From Apophysomyces variabilis (taxonomy: Eukaryota; Mucoromycota; Mucoromycetes; Mucorales; Mucoraceae): DNA of 64,000 nt. The DNA is taken from NCBI GenBank assembly GCA_002749535.1, contig MZZL01000376.1:310001-374000 (forward strand). Reading direction: 5' to 3'. Within the stretch, counting starts at the first letter, position 1. Each line of letters begins with the position of its first letter. The notes beneath the pieces were generated by a model. The model was not told where the DNA came from. It made no database searches and saw nothing but the letters and a program-made list of their open reading frames with translations. Both the position numbers and the translations under genes were made by a program. Below, piece by piece: positions 1-12,401 of this stretch.

Positions 1-1596
1 CGAAATTCATAAGACGTTTCGGGAGTCGGAAATGCGTTATCTGTGGTTGTCGACGAATCATCTCCGCTCTTTGGCGTTTTATTTGTAAAGAAACCAAACA
101 GCTTCTCGGCTGCACGGTGCTGTTTAAATGCATGAAACTGGACCGTGCCTGTTTGTTTAAATCTCTCGGCTGCAGTACGTCCGATCGAAAAGTGTCGAAA
201 TGAATAAGTACCATATGTTTTAACTGGACGAGCAAGTGGTGGAGATATCGCTGCCGACAATCGTTTTCTTTGCTTGTTGCATGGTCGGGGAAAGATTGAG
301 TTGGTAGCAGCATAAGCTTCCGCTTCTAGTTCCTCATGGTCCTTTTGAAACAACGGCCAGTATTCCTGTAGCCAGGGATGTCTCGTCACGGCGCTTATTG
401 TACACCGTTTAGCTGGATCTGGAACAAGCATCTTGCGTAGCAAGTCTTTTGCGCCGTCACTAATAAAATCAGGAAATGCAAGCTGAGATGACAAGATATA
501 TCGGTATAATAAGTTGATATTGTCCCCATCAGGATTAGAAGGGTCGTCGTCAAAAGGCAAATAACCGCAGAGCATAGCGTAGAGGATAACACCACAGGAC
601 CATATGTCAACGGCTGAACCAGCATATAGACCATCGTTCACCACCAATTCAGGTGCAGCGTAACAAGGCGATCCACATGATGTTGCCATTAAATCGTCAG
701 ATTCCGAAGAAAAATGATTTGCAAACCCAAAATCAGTGACGATAATATTACGGTTTCGGTCAAGCAGAAGGTTTTCCTGAAAACAGCTAATTGCATATGA
801 ATAAACGGAGCTCCTAAACCCACTTTGCCTCCTTCTCTCCAACGTCTGATATCCTTCTTTTTCTTCTTGTCTCTCTTTGTTTCTCTTCATGTATCTCTTC
901 CTCTCTATGATCTCCTTATCTCCTTGTGCATGATCATGCATCATTCAACGTCTTACCAGCTTCAAGTCTCGATGCACGACACTTTTCTGGTGCATATACT
1001 GCACGCTACTTATAAGCTGCGCAAATAACTTTCGTGCATCTTTTTCTTTAAGGTAACGATTGGCTAAAATATATTCAAATAGTTCACCACCTACAACGAG
1101 CAATAGGTACTTAGTATTATAACATCTCTGCTTCCCTAATATACAGTATATACCTGATGCATATTCGAGAATTATTCCGATATACTTTTCTGTCTGTACA
1201 ACATTGATTAACTTGACTATATTTGGGTGTCTTAGTGTCTATCGTTTCCGTCTGTTAGCAAAGAAGACCTTCCCAATATCTACGTTCATGCCTTCAGCAC
1301 TGCAATCTCCCTTTCCACCTTGTTCAACCGTGAAGTTGATGGAGTGATGCTTTCCTTTTTAATCAGTTTGATGGCTACCTGCTCGAAAAGTGAGTAATCC
1401 GAAAGAATAAGCCATTCGGTCTATTTTTTTTTTTTACCTCCTCTCCAGTTTCTGGATGAACTCCCAACTTGACTTTGCCGAACTCTCCTTCTCCAAGAGT
1501 TTGAAGAAGCTTATATGGGCCCAGTTCGTAATGTCGAGGGTATTTTTTGGTTGACGCATTTCTGATGCAGCCAGATTCCGGTCGCTGAGCATTCAT
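1..1596 (-). CDS. Kin4-like serine/threonine protein kinase (3' end outside window)
   Basis: This is a CAMK/Snf1-group protein kinase. The gene reads leftward and its C-terminal part lies beyond base 1. The first exon carries the glycine-rich loop ([12 protein letters not shown], near 1455-1500). The next gives VAIKLIKK with the ATP-binding lysine (about 1350-1380). Later exons give the HRDLK catalytic loop (about 970), the DFG-type segment TDFGFAN (about 740) and the activation segment [12 protein letters not shown] (about 660-690), followed by [20 protein letters not shown]. The segment [11 protein letters not shown] after that motif is typical of the yeast Kin4/Frk1 family, which acts in the spindle-position checkpoint in yeast; that role is only inferred here. 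The ATG at 1596 is chosen because it is the first in frame before the kinase domain. The region around 780-1240 contains several introns. A different CAMK-like kinase is possible, but kinase identity is certain. Confidence 0.88.
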
Positions 1597-2087
1597 GAAA
1601 AAGAAAAAGAAGAAAGCTAAGAAGTTGAAGAAGAGAAAGAAAGAAGCACTATTGTGAGATCCTTTTAAAATATGCGGGATCGATAATAAGGGGAGCGTAA
1701 AAGAAAACATTGAAAAAGAAGACACTGACAGACTGTGCTTATAAGGAAGAATTGTTACTAAACATCCAAGCAGTTTATTGTCATCATGCTGGCCTATCTT
1801 CCCGTCAAGAAAAGCTTCTTGCTGATTCCACTCATTTAACGCATCTTGCTACTTAGCTATTCTAGCCCAACCATAGGTCTGATGCAAGGCTGCAGCCTTT
1901 AGTGCCAAAGTGCAACAGTTTTTGACAATTTTTGCTTTTAGTCCAACCTAGGGATTTTTAATTAGCTTCCCTCCCCCCCTTCTTGCCCTTCGCATTGGAA
2001 TATAAGCAATCTGTTGTGCAAAATGATGACTATAAGTAATGCATTGGCTAAAAACAACATATAGGCTCGTTATATTGCTTTTATCAC

Positions 2088-3670
2088 TCATAGAAAAAAG
2101 TTTGCAAATACATATAGTATCCAGGTGCACAAGGAAAAGGTCATCATTTGCATATCTGGTGCTGGGACCATTGTCGCTGCATTACTGAGTCCTTGATTAC
2201 CACTTCCTTCTAGATTTGGTACGATCTTCGCACATTCGCTTAGATCATTTCTTCGAGGTGCAACTGGCTGAGCGTAACCGTCGAAATCGCAACTATTACG
2301 TTGTTTGTTCTCTTTCGTATACAAATGATACAACCAGCTTAATTTGTCCGACGGAGCACAAAACGAATATGCACCGTATCTGCCATTTTCTCCATCGGCA
2401 CTGATATCCATACACGATACCATACCACACAGCATATCGATCTGTGCCCCCAGGGCACTCGTGTTATTGGCTCCGTTAGTATTCGTAACCTTGTTTGAGG
2501 CTACACAAGCTAGATTGTTTCGCATGCAGTCGCACGCACCCTCGGATGGCGTTGGTGGGAGGATAGTGGATGCTTTCCATGTATCAGATTGAGCAGGACA
2601 ACCAGGGGTTGGACGTTTTTCGGCCTCGCTCATCTTTCTTTGTGGTAGATTGACTTGCTGTAGCGCCCTTTGTAGATGAGCATAGTCTTCTAACAGCTCA
2701 GCGTTTCCCTTTGAGTCGATCTTAACTAGACCGTAGTTATTCTTTTCCTGAGTCCATTCATATACCACGCCTCCCGACCAGACGTTGTTCATTTCGGGTC
2801 CATAGATGGCAGATACTTCGCCAAATTGGCGAGGAAGGACCAGATTGCATCCATACTCAGAGAGAAACACAGGCTTGCTGTAGCCTGCAAACTCCGCTGT
2901 GCGATCTGCGTATCCCGACTTTTGGAACGTCGAACCGCCACACCATTCATAAAGATTGACGCCAAAGAAGTCAGCCTGTGAGTCTTCTTCGCCGCAGTTA
3001 AAGTAGTCTTTCATTGCATCGCGGATGTGCTCGTCGTCGTTACTTGCATAGCCAACCGGGATATATCGTTTTTGAGTGGTACGGACGTAGTGTTTAATGT
3101 CGCGTATAGCAGCCTTGACGAACGGCGACGCTTGAGTATTGGTTTTGTCATTTGTTACCTCGTTTCCAGCAATAAAAGCCAGTACATTATCATACTTTCC
3201 AAAAGCATCGACGACAGCTTTGTAGGCGTTATAGAGGAATAAAGTGTATTGAGGCTGTTTCCGGTTGATGGAAAACTTTGGAGTGGCTATGTCCAATAGA
3301 AGATACAAGCCGTTGTCCGCAAAGGATTTCATGCATGCATCGTGGTCCTTTTTCGGATCAACTTCGTATACACGTACCACATTTAGACCGAGCTTTGCCA
3401 TTAGAGGCGCGTCACGCGCGCAAGCTGCTGCATCTGTTAAAGGATCTAAGATTGAACTACCTGAGCTTCTAGGTTGGTAGGCCACGCTAGTAAAGAGCAA
3501 AATATGCATAACTATTTAAGCTAATACTATTGTTTTGCCTACCCTTTAATGAAAAATTGAGTTTTTGTCACAGAGTCAAAAAACTGATGTCCGCTGATGA
3601 CTATTGGGTTCAACCCATTGACGGTAGCGGCAAGCAAAATGGATCCAAGTAGAACAATATGATGCACCAT
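2088..3670 (-). CDS. GH72 1,3-beta-glucanosyltransferase with CBM43, GPI-anchored (Gas/Gel/Phr family)
   Basis: This enzyme cuts and religates beta-1,3-glucan chains at the outer face of the plasma membrane and in the wall. Exon 1 (3543-3670) encodes a signal peptide (MVHHIVLLGSILLAATVNG) and the start of the GH72 domain. Exon 2 (2088-3486) encodes the rest, and the phase joins exactly across a 56-base intron. The two catalytic glutamates are visible in AGNEVTND (acid/base) and LSEYGCN (nucleophile). After a linker comes a cysteine-rich CBM43/X8 module (CDCMRNNLACVAS through SFCAP... and CDFDGYAQP). The protein ends in a small-residue region (GSGNQGLSNAA) and a hydrophobic tail, as expected for GPI attachment. 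Length is about 508 residues, normal for the Gas1-type subfamily with the cysteine module. The exact paralogue cannot be told. Confidence 0.96.
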
Positions 3671-4738
3671 AGCGCAACAAGATAGAATTTGATAGAAAAG
3701 GACAAAAAGTAAAATTTCTTTGGAATGTTCATATTGTCGACAAGAATGAGTTCAGTCACGTACAAGCAATTGATTTCCTTCCGAGACCATACTAGTTATC
3801 ATGCCTTTGCTTCTCGTTTTATCCCTTATTTTTTCAAATATAGGCAAAACAGGTATCCGTTAGATTAGTACATTGACACAAATGAAGTAGTCTAATCTGG
3901 TACTTTAAGCAAATAGTCCTAATGTTAATTTCCGATAACTAGCACTTGTGCACAGCAAAATGGATATCGTTAAATTGGCCATGATCGAAATATTCAGAAG
4001 CTGAGTATATGTCCCTGTATAGCAATTCTTGGTTTGTAGGCCTCCTTACTCAACGTTAAGACCACTGTATCGGAACATTGACAATTTTGAACATAACTGG
4101 CTCGGTAAAAATGGATGTCAGTAAGGATGATCGTCCAAACTTATTTAAATTCACCATTGATCCTCTGCTTGCTACCATACATCCCGTTATTGAAAACTTG
4201 GGCATAAAATACTTATAAGTTCATAACAGAGAGTAGTACAAAGGATGATATTGAGACTAAAAGACATTGCGTGATAAGGAAAAGAACGATTACTGAAACT
4301 GTATCCAACCTGTACAAGTTATAGCATAGTCCTTTTTCCATCGTGGTCCTGTCAAAGTGAACCATCAATAATCCCCCGGCAATTAAAGATGTTATCGAAT
4401 CACATTTTCTAAATATCTACAAGCATTGATCCGTTGTTGCGTCTAGTGGCAGAATGATATATAAGATATAAATGCCCAATTAAGCAGAACCGTTGCCAAC
4501 CATTGCAATATTGCAGAAATTACGCTCTGCAAGAACTTCACCTATGTCCTACTTACGATGTATTTATAGAGAAAGCTAGTTGCTGATTTACTAAACATAT
4601 CGTAAAAATCGCGACGCCATGCCATGACTTTACAGGCCAACCACTAAAAACGTTTATTTACATTGTCGAAAGAGAAAAGATTAAGAGCAGGTCTAGATGT
4701 ACATCAGCAAATAAAATACAAAAAATAGCGCAAAATGT
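3671..4738. other. intergenic, no gene seen
   Basis: This AT-rich stretch lies between the GH72 start and the end of the next gene. No coding-like reading frame, RNA gene or repeat stands out. It should contain the glucanosyltransferase promoter near 3671-3900 and the 3' end of the Flc-like gene near 4680-4738. Confidence 0.5.
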
Positions 4739-6961
4739 CTATCTTGCGGCACGGCTCACAGGGGAGAACACTTGTGGGGCCATTGGTTCCACATCGGCAA
4801 TAAGTGGTGCTGGTGCTGGAAGAGTAACAGAACGTCGTTCATTAACCATGAGCGGCTCCGTTGTAGCTGCATCGTCGCTTCCATACACGAGCATGGTAGT
4901 CGATCGCGAGGCTCGGAAATTGTCCCGGCTACTTCCGGGGCTTGAGGACAGTGGGATTGGTGTAGTTGGTATAGGAGACCCTGTCCTGCTAGATCTCTCC
5001 GTGATATTTGCTGAAGAACGACCATGCCTCGTAGTTATGTCGTCTGTATGGTCTGGTTCAAGCCTCATTGATCTATATTGAGGTCTCCATACAGCCATAC
5101 TCGCTGGCGGTTGACTCGATCCGTGTAACTCGTCAACTCCCAACCCAGTCATCAATACGACAAGATTTTTGACTGGAATGGCAAACATGAGCAAAAAGAC
5201 CAGACAGTGCAATGCAACCTGAGTGTAGGCGATACGTTGTTTATCTCGATCCAATACATGAAAAGAGTCCACATACGCCAGATTTAGAAGAACGATGATC
5301 AGCCGTAAAAATCCGAAAAGAGTGTATTGATAGTTGATATGCTGATCGCAATGAGGATGCTTGACAATGTGAGTACCGAGAAAAGCAATTTCGACCAATA
5401 TGATCACAACAAGCTGTCCTACGCCGTTTGCTTGAAAGAGGCCCACCATAGCTCCAACGACGAGTTTGTATACAATGATGACAACAAAAAAGTAGAACTT
5501 GTCGTCAGTAAAAGTGTTGTAAAGCGATCCGTAACGGAGTAAGAGAGTGATACGGGAATAAATAACTGAAGGCGGTCTGATGCCTAAGAGAACAAATGCG
5601 ATATAGCCAGGGAGCAAAAACAAAGGAAATACAAGCACTAAGGCGGCCAAAAGAAGGAGATACCACTTTGCATGAAGCATTAATTGATAAAATGCTGTTG
5701 TCACTAGAGGTAAATAGAATAATGTCAGGATGCGGACGGCAATACCTGCAAACGGCAGTTAGAAAGATTATGCTTTCGTACTTGAAGTAAAAGGAGTCAT
5801 TACCTAAGGTGAAGTCTAGCATTCTTTTAGAATTGGCTTGTTCAGGCCAGTGTTGCCTCAGACAGAACATAACAATCCATAAGACGCAACACAGCAAAAT
5901 GCAGAAGGAGAAAATGAAAAGAAAGAAGACAAGGCACGTCAAAAATAGATCGTTCGTGTCGACGCCAATCGGAATCGTTGTGTCAGCCATACCGGTACCA
6001 GTGACATCAATGTCAGGTTGAGAATCAGATAAGGACACATTCGTTGCAGGCATATGTATAGCAGTGAATGCGTGGTTCAACCATTTGGTCGGAAACAATA
6101 GAAAGCTCCATGCGAAATTTGAGGCAAACAGACGATAGAATGCTGGGTAAGAAAGACTTAATAGTCCTGTCGCAAATATAAATTGAGCGTGGTATATCAG
6201 ATCAAAAAATCCAGGTGTTTTCAATCGAACAGCTGCAGGTAGCATGGCGTAATTTGACGTGAATAGTAGGATGTCACGCCGAATATCGGTCAGTGACATA
6301 AAGGAAGCAAGAAAGGAGACAAGCGCGGCAAATAGGGTGAATCCGACGGGTAAAAAGATGAAGATATACCGCCATGTTGCATTTTGGTAACCGACTGGCG
6401 CTAGAGATACGCAAGTTAGACTTCCCTGATCTGCTGTCCAAGCGGAGTAACGTCCTATAATATCTGCTAAGGGAAGGCTGATTTCGGGCAATGGAACAAC
6501 CTAAAATATGCAAGCTAAAATTAACGCTGGCATTTAGTATGCGAAGCAGCTTTTACCATGCCCAGTGTAACATTGGTACCCTGAGTAACAGGACAGGAAG
6601 TAAGCACGTCTGGACACAGTCGATGTGGTTGACCTGAAATATATGTAAATCCGACGAGCAGTTCAAACTTGGCCGTTGAGAAAACTGAGTTTCGCATACG
6701 TTAAGTAGAGCTACTGTATGTTTTGTTATCGGTACCTGTTTGGTTTTTATTCAAATTATCGACAGTTATTGACGGAATCCCGCTAATGTTAAATGCGTAT
6801 GTATTGGTTGAGGTGTCATAGAAACGATGCACCGAGGTAATGCTAAGGTTGGACTTCGGATGGCAGTATGTGAAGTTGCTGGTATCAAACGGTGTAGCAT
6901 CCAGTGATGCAGCATTGGCTGATACCAGGAGTAAGGCTAAGAGAAACAGCCAAGCTGACAT
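4739..6961 (-). CDS. Flc/TRP-like membrane protein (ML-like plus TRP domain)
   Basis: This is a polytopic membrane protein of the fungal flavin-carrier / TRP-like family. Family members are linked to FAD transport into the ER, calcium homeostasis and wall integrity. Translation starts at the ATG ending at 6961 with a signal peptide (MSAWLFLLALLLVSANA). The lumenal ML-like domain follows, with paired cysteines and N-glycosylation sites, and continues through an exon at about 6550-6690 that reads PHRLCPDVLTSCPVTQGTN. Exons at about 5790-6510 and 4739-5704 carry eight or more hydrophobic segments. The cytosolic tail is Ser/Thr/Pro-rich (SSRTGSPIPTTPIPLSSSPG), a likely phosphorylated region. The starts suggested by TTG codons upstream of 6961 were rejected because the ATG lies directly before the signal peptide. 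The subfamily (Flc versus Pkd2-like) is not resolved. Confidence 0.82.
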
Positions 6962-8220
6962 AACAAGGGAAGAAAGGCACGCAGGTTTTCCTTTTACAAA
7001 ACTCCCAAAAGCAGGCAAGAGCTGCAGGTCGTTGGATCTCCCTCAGTCTCGACCCAGCTTACGATTATGCGGTGACACAGAAAGAGAGAGGCGCGATTTA
7101 CTTAGGAAACCGGAATACCTCCGCCGGAATGAGACAGAGAGAGAAGGTGACTTGGATACGAATGGAATATAAACTAGATTCTAGTCTACTATGTTTCACC
7201 CCGATCGAAAAGTGCTTTTGTTCGCTTCTTTTGATCCTAAATTTGTCCTTTCTTTTCCGTTTTTTGTGTACCTAACGTGCCCGTAGGGATGTGTGTCTAC
7301 ACGGTTTTTGCAATTAGCGTAAAAATGCTTTTGATAGTCAGTAAATGCAGAGTAGAATATCTTTCCTTTTTTGTTTCCACAAAAAACAATAGCAATACAT
7401 GGCGTCGATCAGAAAAAAGGTTGGTTTTAACCACAATATGACAACTGATGCTTTCTTCGTCCTTGAGCAGGTGGTTAGTATCTTTATAATAAAAATTCTA
7501 TTTGATACTTTCTCAGAAAACCATTTACTGGGATTAACTTTCCTGCTTTACTTTTGTAAGCTCAAAGTCTGTTGTATCGTCGTAGTTTTAAAAAGCGTGA
7601 GTTCTCATTTCTGCAATAGGGGGATCTGATGACTGGTTTTGTAGATCGAATCGTTTTATGAAACAATATCATGATCGTATATAAAGAGCTAATCCAGCTT
7701 TAAAGATTCTGTACCCATTGATTTTGCACTGGAGCTTATATCAATGTTAACAATACTGTATGTTGTGTCACCAGTTTTGGATGCGTTTAAGTGGCAACCG
7801 AATAGGCAAGTTTTCAAATCCTAAAAAAAGTCACCCGTCTGTTATGTTGGTATTTTATAAAAAATAATATGGAGATAAATTAATGCGGTTGCTATAGGGA
7901 CACTTTCACCAGGGAAATAACGAGCGGTAAGGTTCTTTTTTTACTTTCAGATGATCTTTATTTGATGAGTTTAAATGGCTATTTTTGAGTTACAAAGCCG
8001 AAAAGTGGGTCTTTTCTTTTTCGCGCGATCGCTTTTCGATTACAGTCATCCAGAGAATGGCCATTACTATGAAGAAAAAAAAAATTGGTTGCGGAGTTCA
8101 ACGGAAAATGTGATGTTAGAAAAAAATCACCCCACTTCTCTAGCAACCCGATTTTGGTAATGGTTCTAAAGTCTCCCAAGACAGGAAGGGAACCTTTTTC
8201 TTTCTTCTAGACATCACACC
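6962..8220. other. intergenic between divergent Flc-like and SREBP-like genes
   Basis: About 1.26 kb separates two divergently transcribed genes and should hold both promoters. Bases 7010-7260 form the 5' flank of the Flc-like gene. The region is AT-rich with several short open frames on both strands (for example 7399-7629 and 7975-8160) that show no recognisable domain. No RNA gene was seen. Confidence 0.5.
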
Positions 8221-11200
8221 ATGGAAAGTTTTGCGCCGTATAACGACGAAAACGAACCTATGTCGTTTTTTTCCTTTGCACAATTTGACGCAGAACTCCA
8301 ACAACAAGCACAGCTAGCGTTACAACAAGAAGCTGAAGAGTGGCAAGACTTTGATAAACTATTACCGATTGATTACAGTTCTCTGAGCTATTCGAAACTA
8401 ACAACTCCATCCCATGCTATTTCTCCTGAACAATCCCTGTTATTAGACGGGCGATACGATCGAACGTACTTAAATCCTAACTCGTTTACCGAACCTCTTT
8501 TAAACGTACCATCGTTGACGTCAACATCATCGTCTTTTTCATCGATCTCTCCTAATTCTTGTGCATCGCCTCTGCCAGATCCAATGTTCTCCGTACCATG
8601 GTCTGAAAATAAATATCCTAGCCCTAAAAGTCTGCTATCTTCACCACCGCAACCCTCTATGAACAATAGCAGTAATGACCCTTCTCTTGCTGACATGGTG
8701 CCAGAACAGTTCCTTAATAATCAAACCTTTTTCCAACCTGCAAATATAAAACGCGAGAGTCAACCAAATGAAGCTATTCCAACTGATGAAAGCAAGTATA
8801 TCTAACTTACTAAATTCCAATTTAATTCTAACATTAACTCTATTAGAGAAAGAAAAGGTTCCTATCGAACGCCTCAAGCCTCAACCGGCGCCGACAGGTC
8901 CGAAAGGAGTTCGGCAACAGAAAAAAACGGCCCATAATGCCATTGAACGCCGATACCGGAACAACATCAACGATAGAATAGCTGAGCTTAAAAATGCGGT
9001 TCCTGCGTTATTGCATGCTAAACTTAAAGAAAATCGCCCTGGAACGAAACGCAATCGTTCAGAAGACGATGAGGACGACGGCGATGACGGCGAAGAATAC
9101 CTAGATGGTGTTGCAGTGGCGACAAAGCTGAACAAAGCCACTATTCTGCGTAAAGCTACCGAATATATTTTGCATCTCAAACGCACTGAAGAAAACATGC
9201 GCCGTGAGAATAGCTTACTACAACAACTCCTTGTCCAGATGCCAAATGGCCATGAGGTACTAAGTCGCTATCAAACGCAAATGAAGCAGAGAGAGCAAGA
9301 ATTGCACCGTGAAATACTGGAAAAGCAGCAACGAGAAAGAAAGGAACAACAACTACGCAAGACAGCAACTCGCAGAAAGGCTCGTCGAGTCGAGGACGAT
9401 GAAGACACTGCATCGACCGGCAGCGATCCAACAACGCCACCCTCCAACAACATGAACCGCGTTTTCATGGCAGTCTTCATGGGTATCTCTTTCTTCTCGA
9501 CGCAGCCATTGAGCGCTGGTCCCGTCAGTACTGACCAATATCAGAACCACAACCATGCCTCGCGTACAGCAGGCATTAACATGTCCCCTCTTTCTGCCAC
9601 CACATCGCAAACATTTTCACACAGCGGTGAAATCCCTCAATCGCCCGTTTTATCATCAAATTCTACAGAGTCCTTCCTGGGAGGATTGTTTCCATTGGAA
9701 GACGGATGGTAAGAGTATTTAAAGAACTGCTTTATAAATAAATATATATATATCATAGCTAACTGAATTTATTGTAGGTCAACCATCCGAACAGCTGTAT
9801 TTATACTGTGTCTTATTCACCTCTTGTTGCCAGCCATTAAGTACTGGATTGCTTCTTTCAAGGTTAAACGAGTGCAACGACCAAGAAGACCAAGCGCACC
9901 CCGCAAAAATATACCACTAGGCACAATGATGTCTCGACCGATGGCATCAGCTATGGGCACTCTCACACCAGGAGACCAGAAATGCATGCAAATCTACGAT
10001 ATTCTTGTTCAATCGCTGGACGATGACAATGACATACCCCCGCAAACCACTACTGCTCTGATTTCTTCGCTAACAAAAGAAGCTGCCCGTTGGGTCGCCC
10101 GGCATATGTTTGGCTACGACATCTTGTATGATTCAGATTCGCAGCTGTCTCCCCAAGAAGAATGGGCTAAAGTATGCAAATGGATCAAACTAAACGAAGT
10201 TGAATGTCTAGGAGGTACTGTGAAAGAAAAAAAAAAGCTCGTATTAAGCCCTAACCGATCATTTCTAGGTAACCCTAATGTTACACGGCTATCCATGTTA
10301 CACTCGTGTATCAAAACCGTCAACCTTGTGGAGGCCTTAGATGAAGACGAGCATGAATATGTCGAGCAAGCAAGATCGCGAGTCTATTCAACGGCAGCTA
10401 TGCAAATGGCATTGACAATTCCTGTACATTCACTGTCCGAAAGATTTTCGCTATACTTTTGGCACCTAGCTATGTATGAAGCCAGTGCAGACGATGAATT
10501 AATGCGGCCATTAGTTTGGGATTGTCGGCAGGACGATGCAGAAGACCAAATGGAAGTTATGCTTGACTCTCAAGCCTGGATAGAAACATTGGAAGTAATG
10601 CGACATCAGAACGGATGTCTCGGCCGCAGGTCCCATGGACTATCTCTTTCATTGACAGCGCCTGTCCTTGTGCCAGTGGCCATTCTGTCTACTCTTCATC
10701 TTCTGGATAACCTGCAAACACAGTTCGGTCGTCTAATCGTTTCCATCACAGGTGTCCCGCTAACTACTGTTGCTGCATCTCAAAACGGTGCTGATTTCAG
10801 TGAAACTGCATTTGATCATGTCTTGACAGTCACTGCACCTGTCCAAGACGCTGATAATGACCTGCAGCGTTTGGCTCGCTGGCTTGCTGCTGTGGGTGCC
10901 ATTGTAGAAGCTCTGTGGAAAAGCGATATGGAGACCGCTGAAAAATGGATCCCTACGCTAGTGCAACGAGTTCCCCGTTCGGTTGTGGCCATGGAAATGA
11001 ATGACGTGGACCCTGTGAACCACAAATCTCGTATGAACCAATTGGATGAACTTATGAAGAAGAGCATGATACACATGCTTCTAGGCGCACTTTTGCTGAA
11101 ACAGTCGAAACTGAAAGAAGGTGTCAGTGAGTTGCGTAAATCTGGGGATTTCCGACAAAGCATCAAACGTTTACGATCATCTTCCCGACAACAAGCTGAT

Positions 11201-11644
11201 AAAACTGCATGTGGTACAGATTTGGAGAGTGGCGCCATGGCTTTTGCCGAATTCGTAGTAGCCGTCGCTGGACTAGAAGCCTGGATTGCTGCATGGAATC
11301 TTGCAAATACTATCAAAGATGCTAAGGAACGTGAGCAATGGGAACATGATGCTATCGAGCAAGTTGGATGTCAAAGTCTATTACTGCGACGCATGATGCG
11401 CCGCCATCCTTCGTTGAATGACTTGCCTTCGAATCAGGCTATTGTTGACCGTCTGAGCAGACTGGGATACTTTGTTTCGCGACAGCTAGATGAAGCTGAC
11501 TCGGCATATGAATGCTCAGAAGAAGATGATGAAGGAGCCTACAATGAGTCATCGGACGATGAATTCGAAGTAGGTCTCGACCAAGAAGAGTTGCGAACCC
11601 GACGAGCAAGTAAAGCCTTAGATATACTGCGAGGTCTCGCATAG
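8221..11644 (+). CDS. SREBP-type membrane-bound bHLH-zip transcription factor (Sre1/SrbA-like)
   Basis: This is a sterol- or oxygen-responsive factor expected to sit in the ER membrane and release its N-terminal domain by proteolysis. The ATG at 8221 has a strong context (cacaccATGG). The N-terminus is acidic and Gln/Ser/Pro-rich, as in activation domains. The bHLH follows in exon 2 (about 8920-9230): HNAIERRYRNNINDRIAEL carries the tyrosine that marks SREBPs in place of the usual bHLH arginine. A long acidic loop and a leucine-zipper-like helix follow. Two hydrophobic segments make the hairpin: VFMAVFMGISFF (about 9460) and TAVFILCLIHLLL (9790-9830), separated by about 60 residues. A conserved-looking C-terminal domain of about 600 residues follows. 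The intron 9709-9777 joins in phase (W codon split). The first intron is problematic: the best donor (8796) with the branch site and acceptor at 8846 leaves the frame off by one. An intron 8759-8846 restores the frame (about 1088 residues). Regulatory role is inferred from the family. Confidence 0.9.
9709..9777 (+). other. intron splitting the lumenal loop of the SREBP hairpin
   Basis: The donor GTAAGAG at 9709 and the acceptor TTGTAG at 9777 flank 69 bases with GCTAACTG as a probable branch site. Removing it joins TG to G to rebuild a tryptophan codon and connects the loop to the second membrane segment. A stop codon directly after the donor would truncate any unspliced product just before the second membrane helix. 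Confidence 0.85.
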
Positions 11645-12401
11645 ACAAAATCTCCTTTTGATACCTAAACTATTTTTCCTTATTATTACTTCTCCCCGCT
11701 CACTTGCTCAAAGTTATCCCCATTACAGCCATTTGTACGATTTCATCTCGCATATATTTAATCACTAAAGAATCTTATCTCGGTATACAGTACGTTACAT
11801 TGTACAAGAAGTTCTTTTCAATTTGGCAATCTTGATTTAATATTAAATTTGGTGCTAGTATTATGACAATCTTGGCTGTCCGCTCCAGCTTGCTATTTAA
11901 GGCACGGTTTTGCCAACAATGCAATATTTGAGCGTGCCGGTTCAAAGTTGCTGAGCTATGCTTTCTTCCTTAGCGAGGTTTGAACCTTCAAACCCATCCT
12001 ATAACTACTTGTGTCTGAAAAATTTTCAGCTTAAATAAGTGACAGGATCATTGTACGCTCGCAAAAGAGATTGATATCGAGTAAGGTTTGTTACCTTCAC
12101 TACTTGAATTCCATCGCCAATTGCTTCACACACTTAGTGACAGATCTCAAGATTGGCATTTTTTTGTTGTGATGCATAAAGTTTGATTTTTTGATATTTT
12201 TGTCATATTTTGTATACAGGATGTCTTAAGCAACTTCGTTCCAAAGAATCGAACATTACTAGTACTTCTTAAAGCGGTGTAAATAATGAACGTCGTGTAC
12301 GAAACTTCGTGCTTTTACTGACGTCATGCCGAAAGAAAAAAAAATGGAATCACTTTTTTCGTCTTTTGGATACGCTGGGAATCCCTTCGTTTGTACGCTA
12401 A
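11645..12401. other. intergenic between SREBP-like gene and Nup53 gene
   Basis: About 760 bases of AT-rich DNA form the 3' end of the SREBP-like gene and the promoter of Nup53. No coding frame or RNA gene is apparent. Confidence 0.5.
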
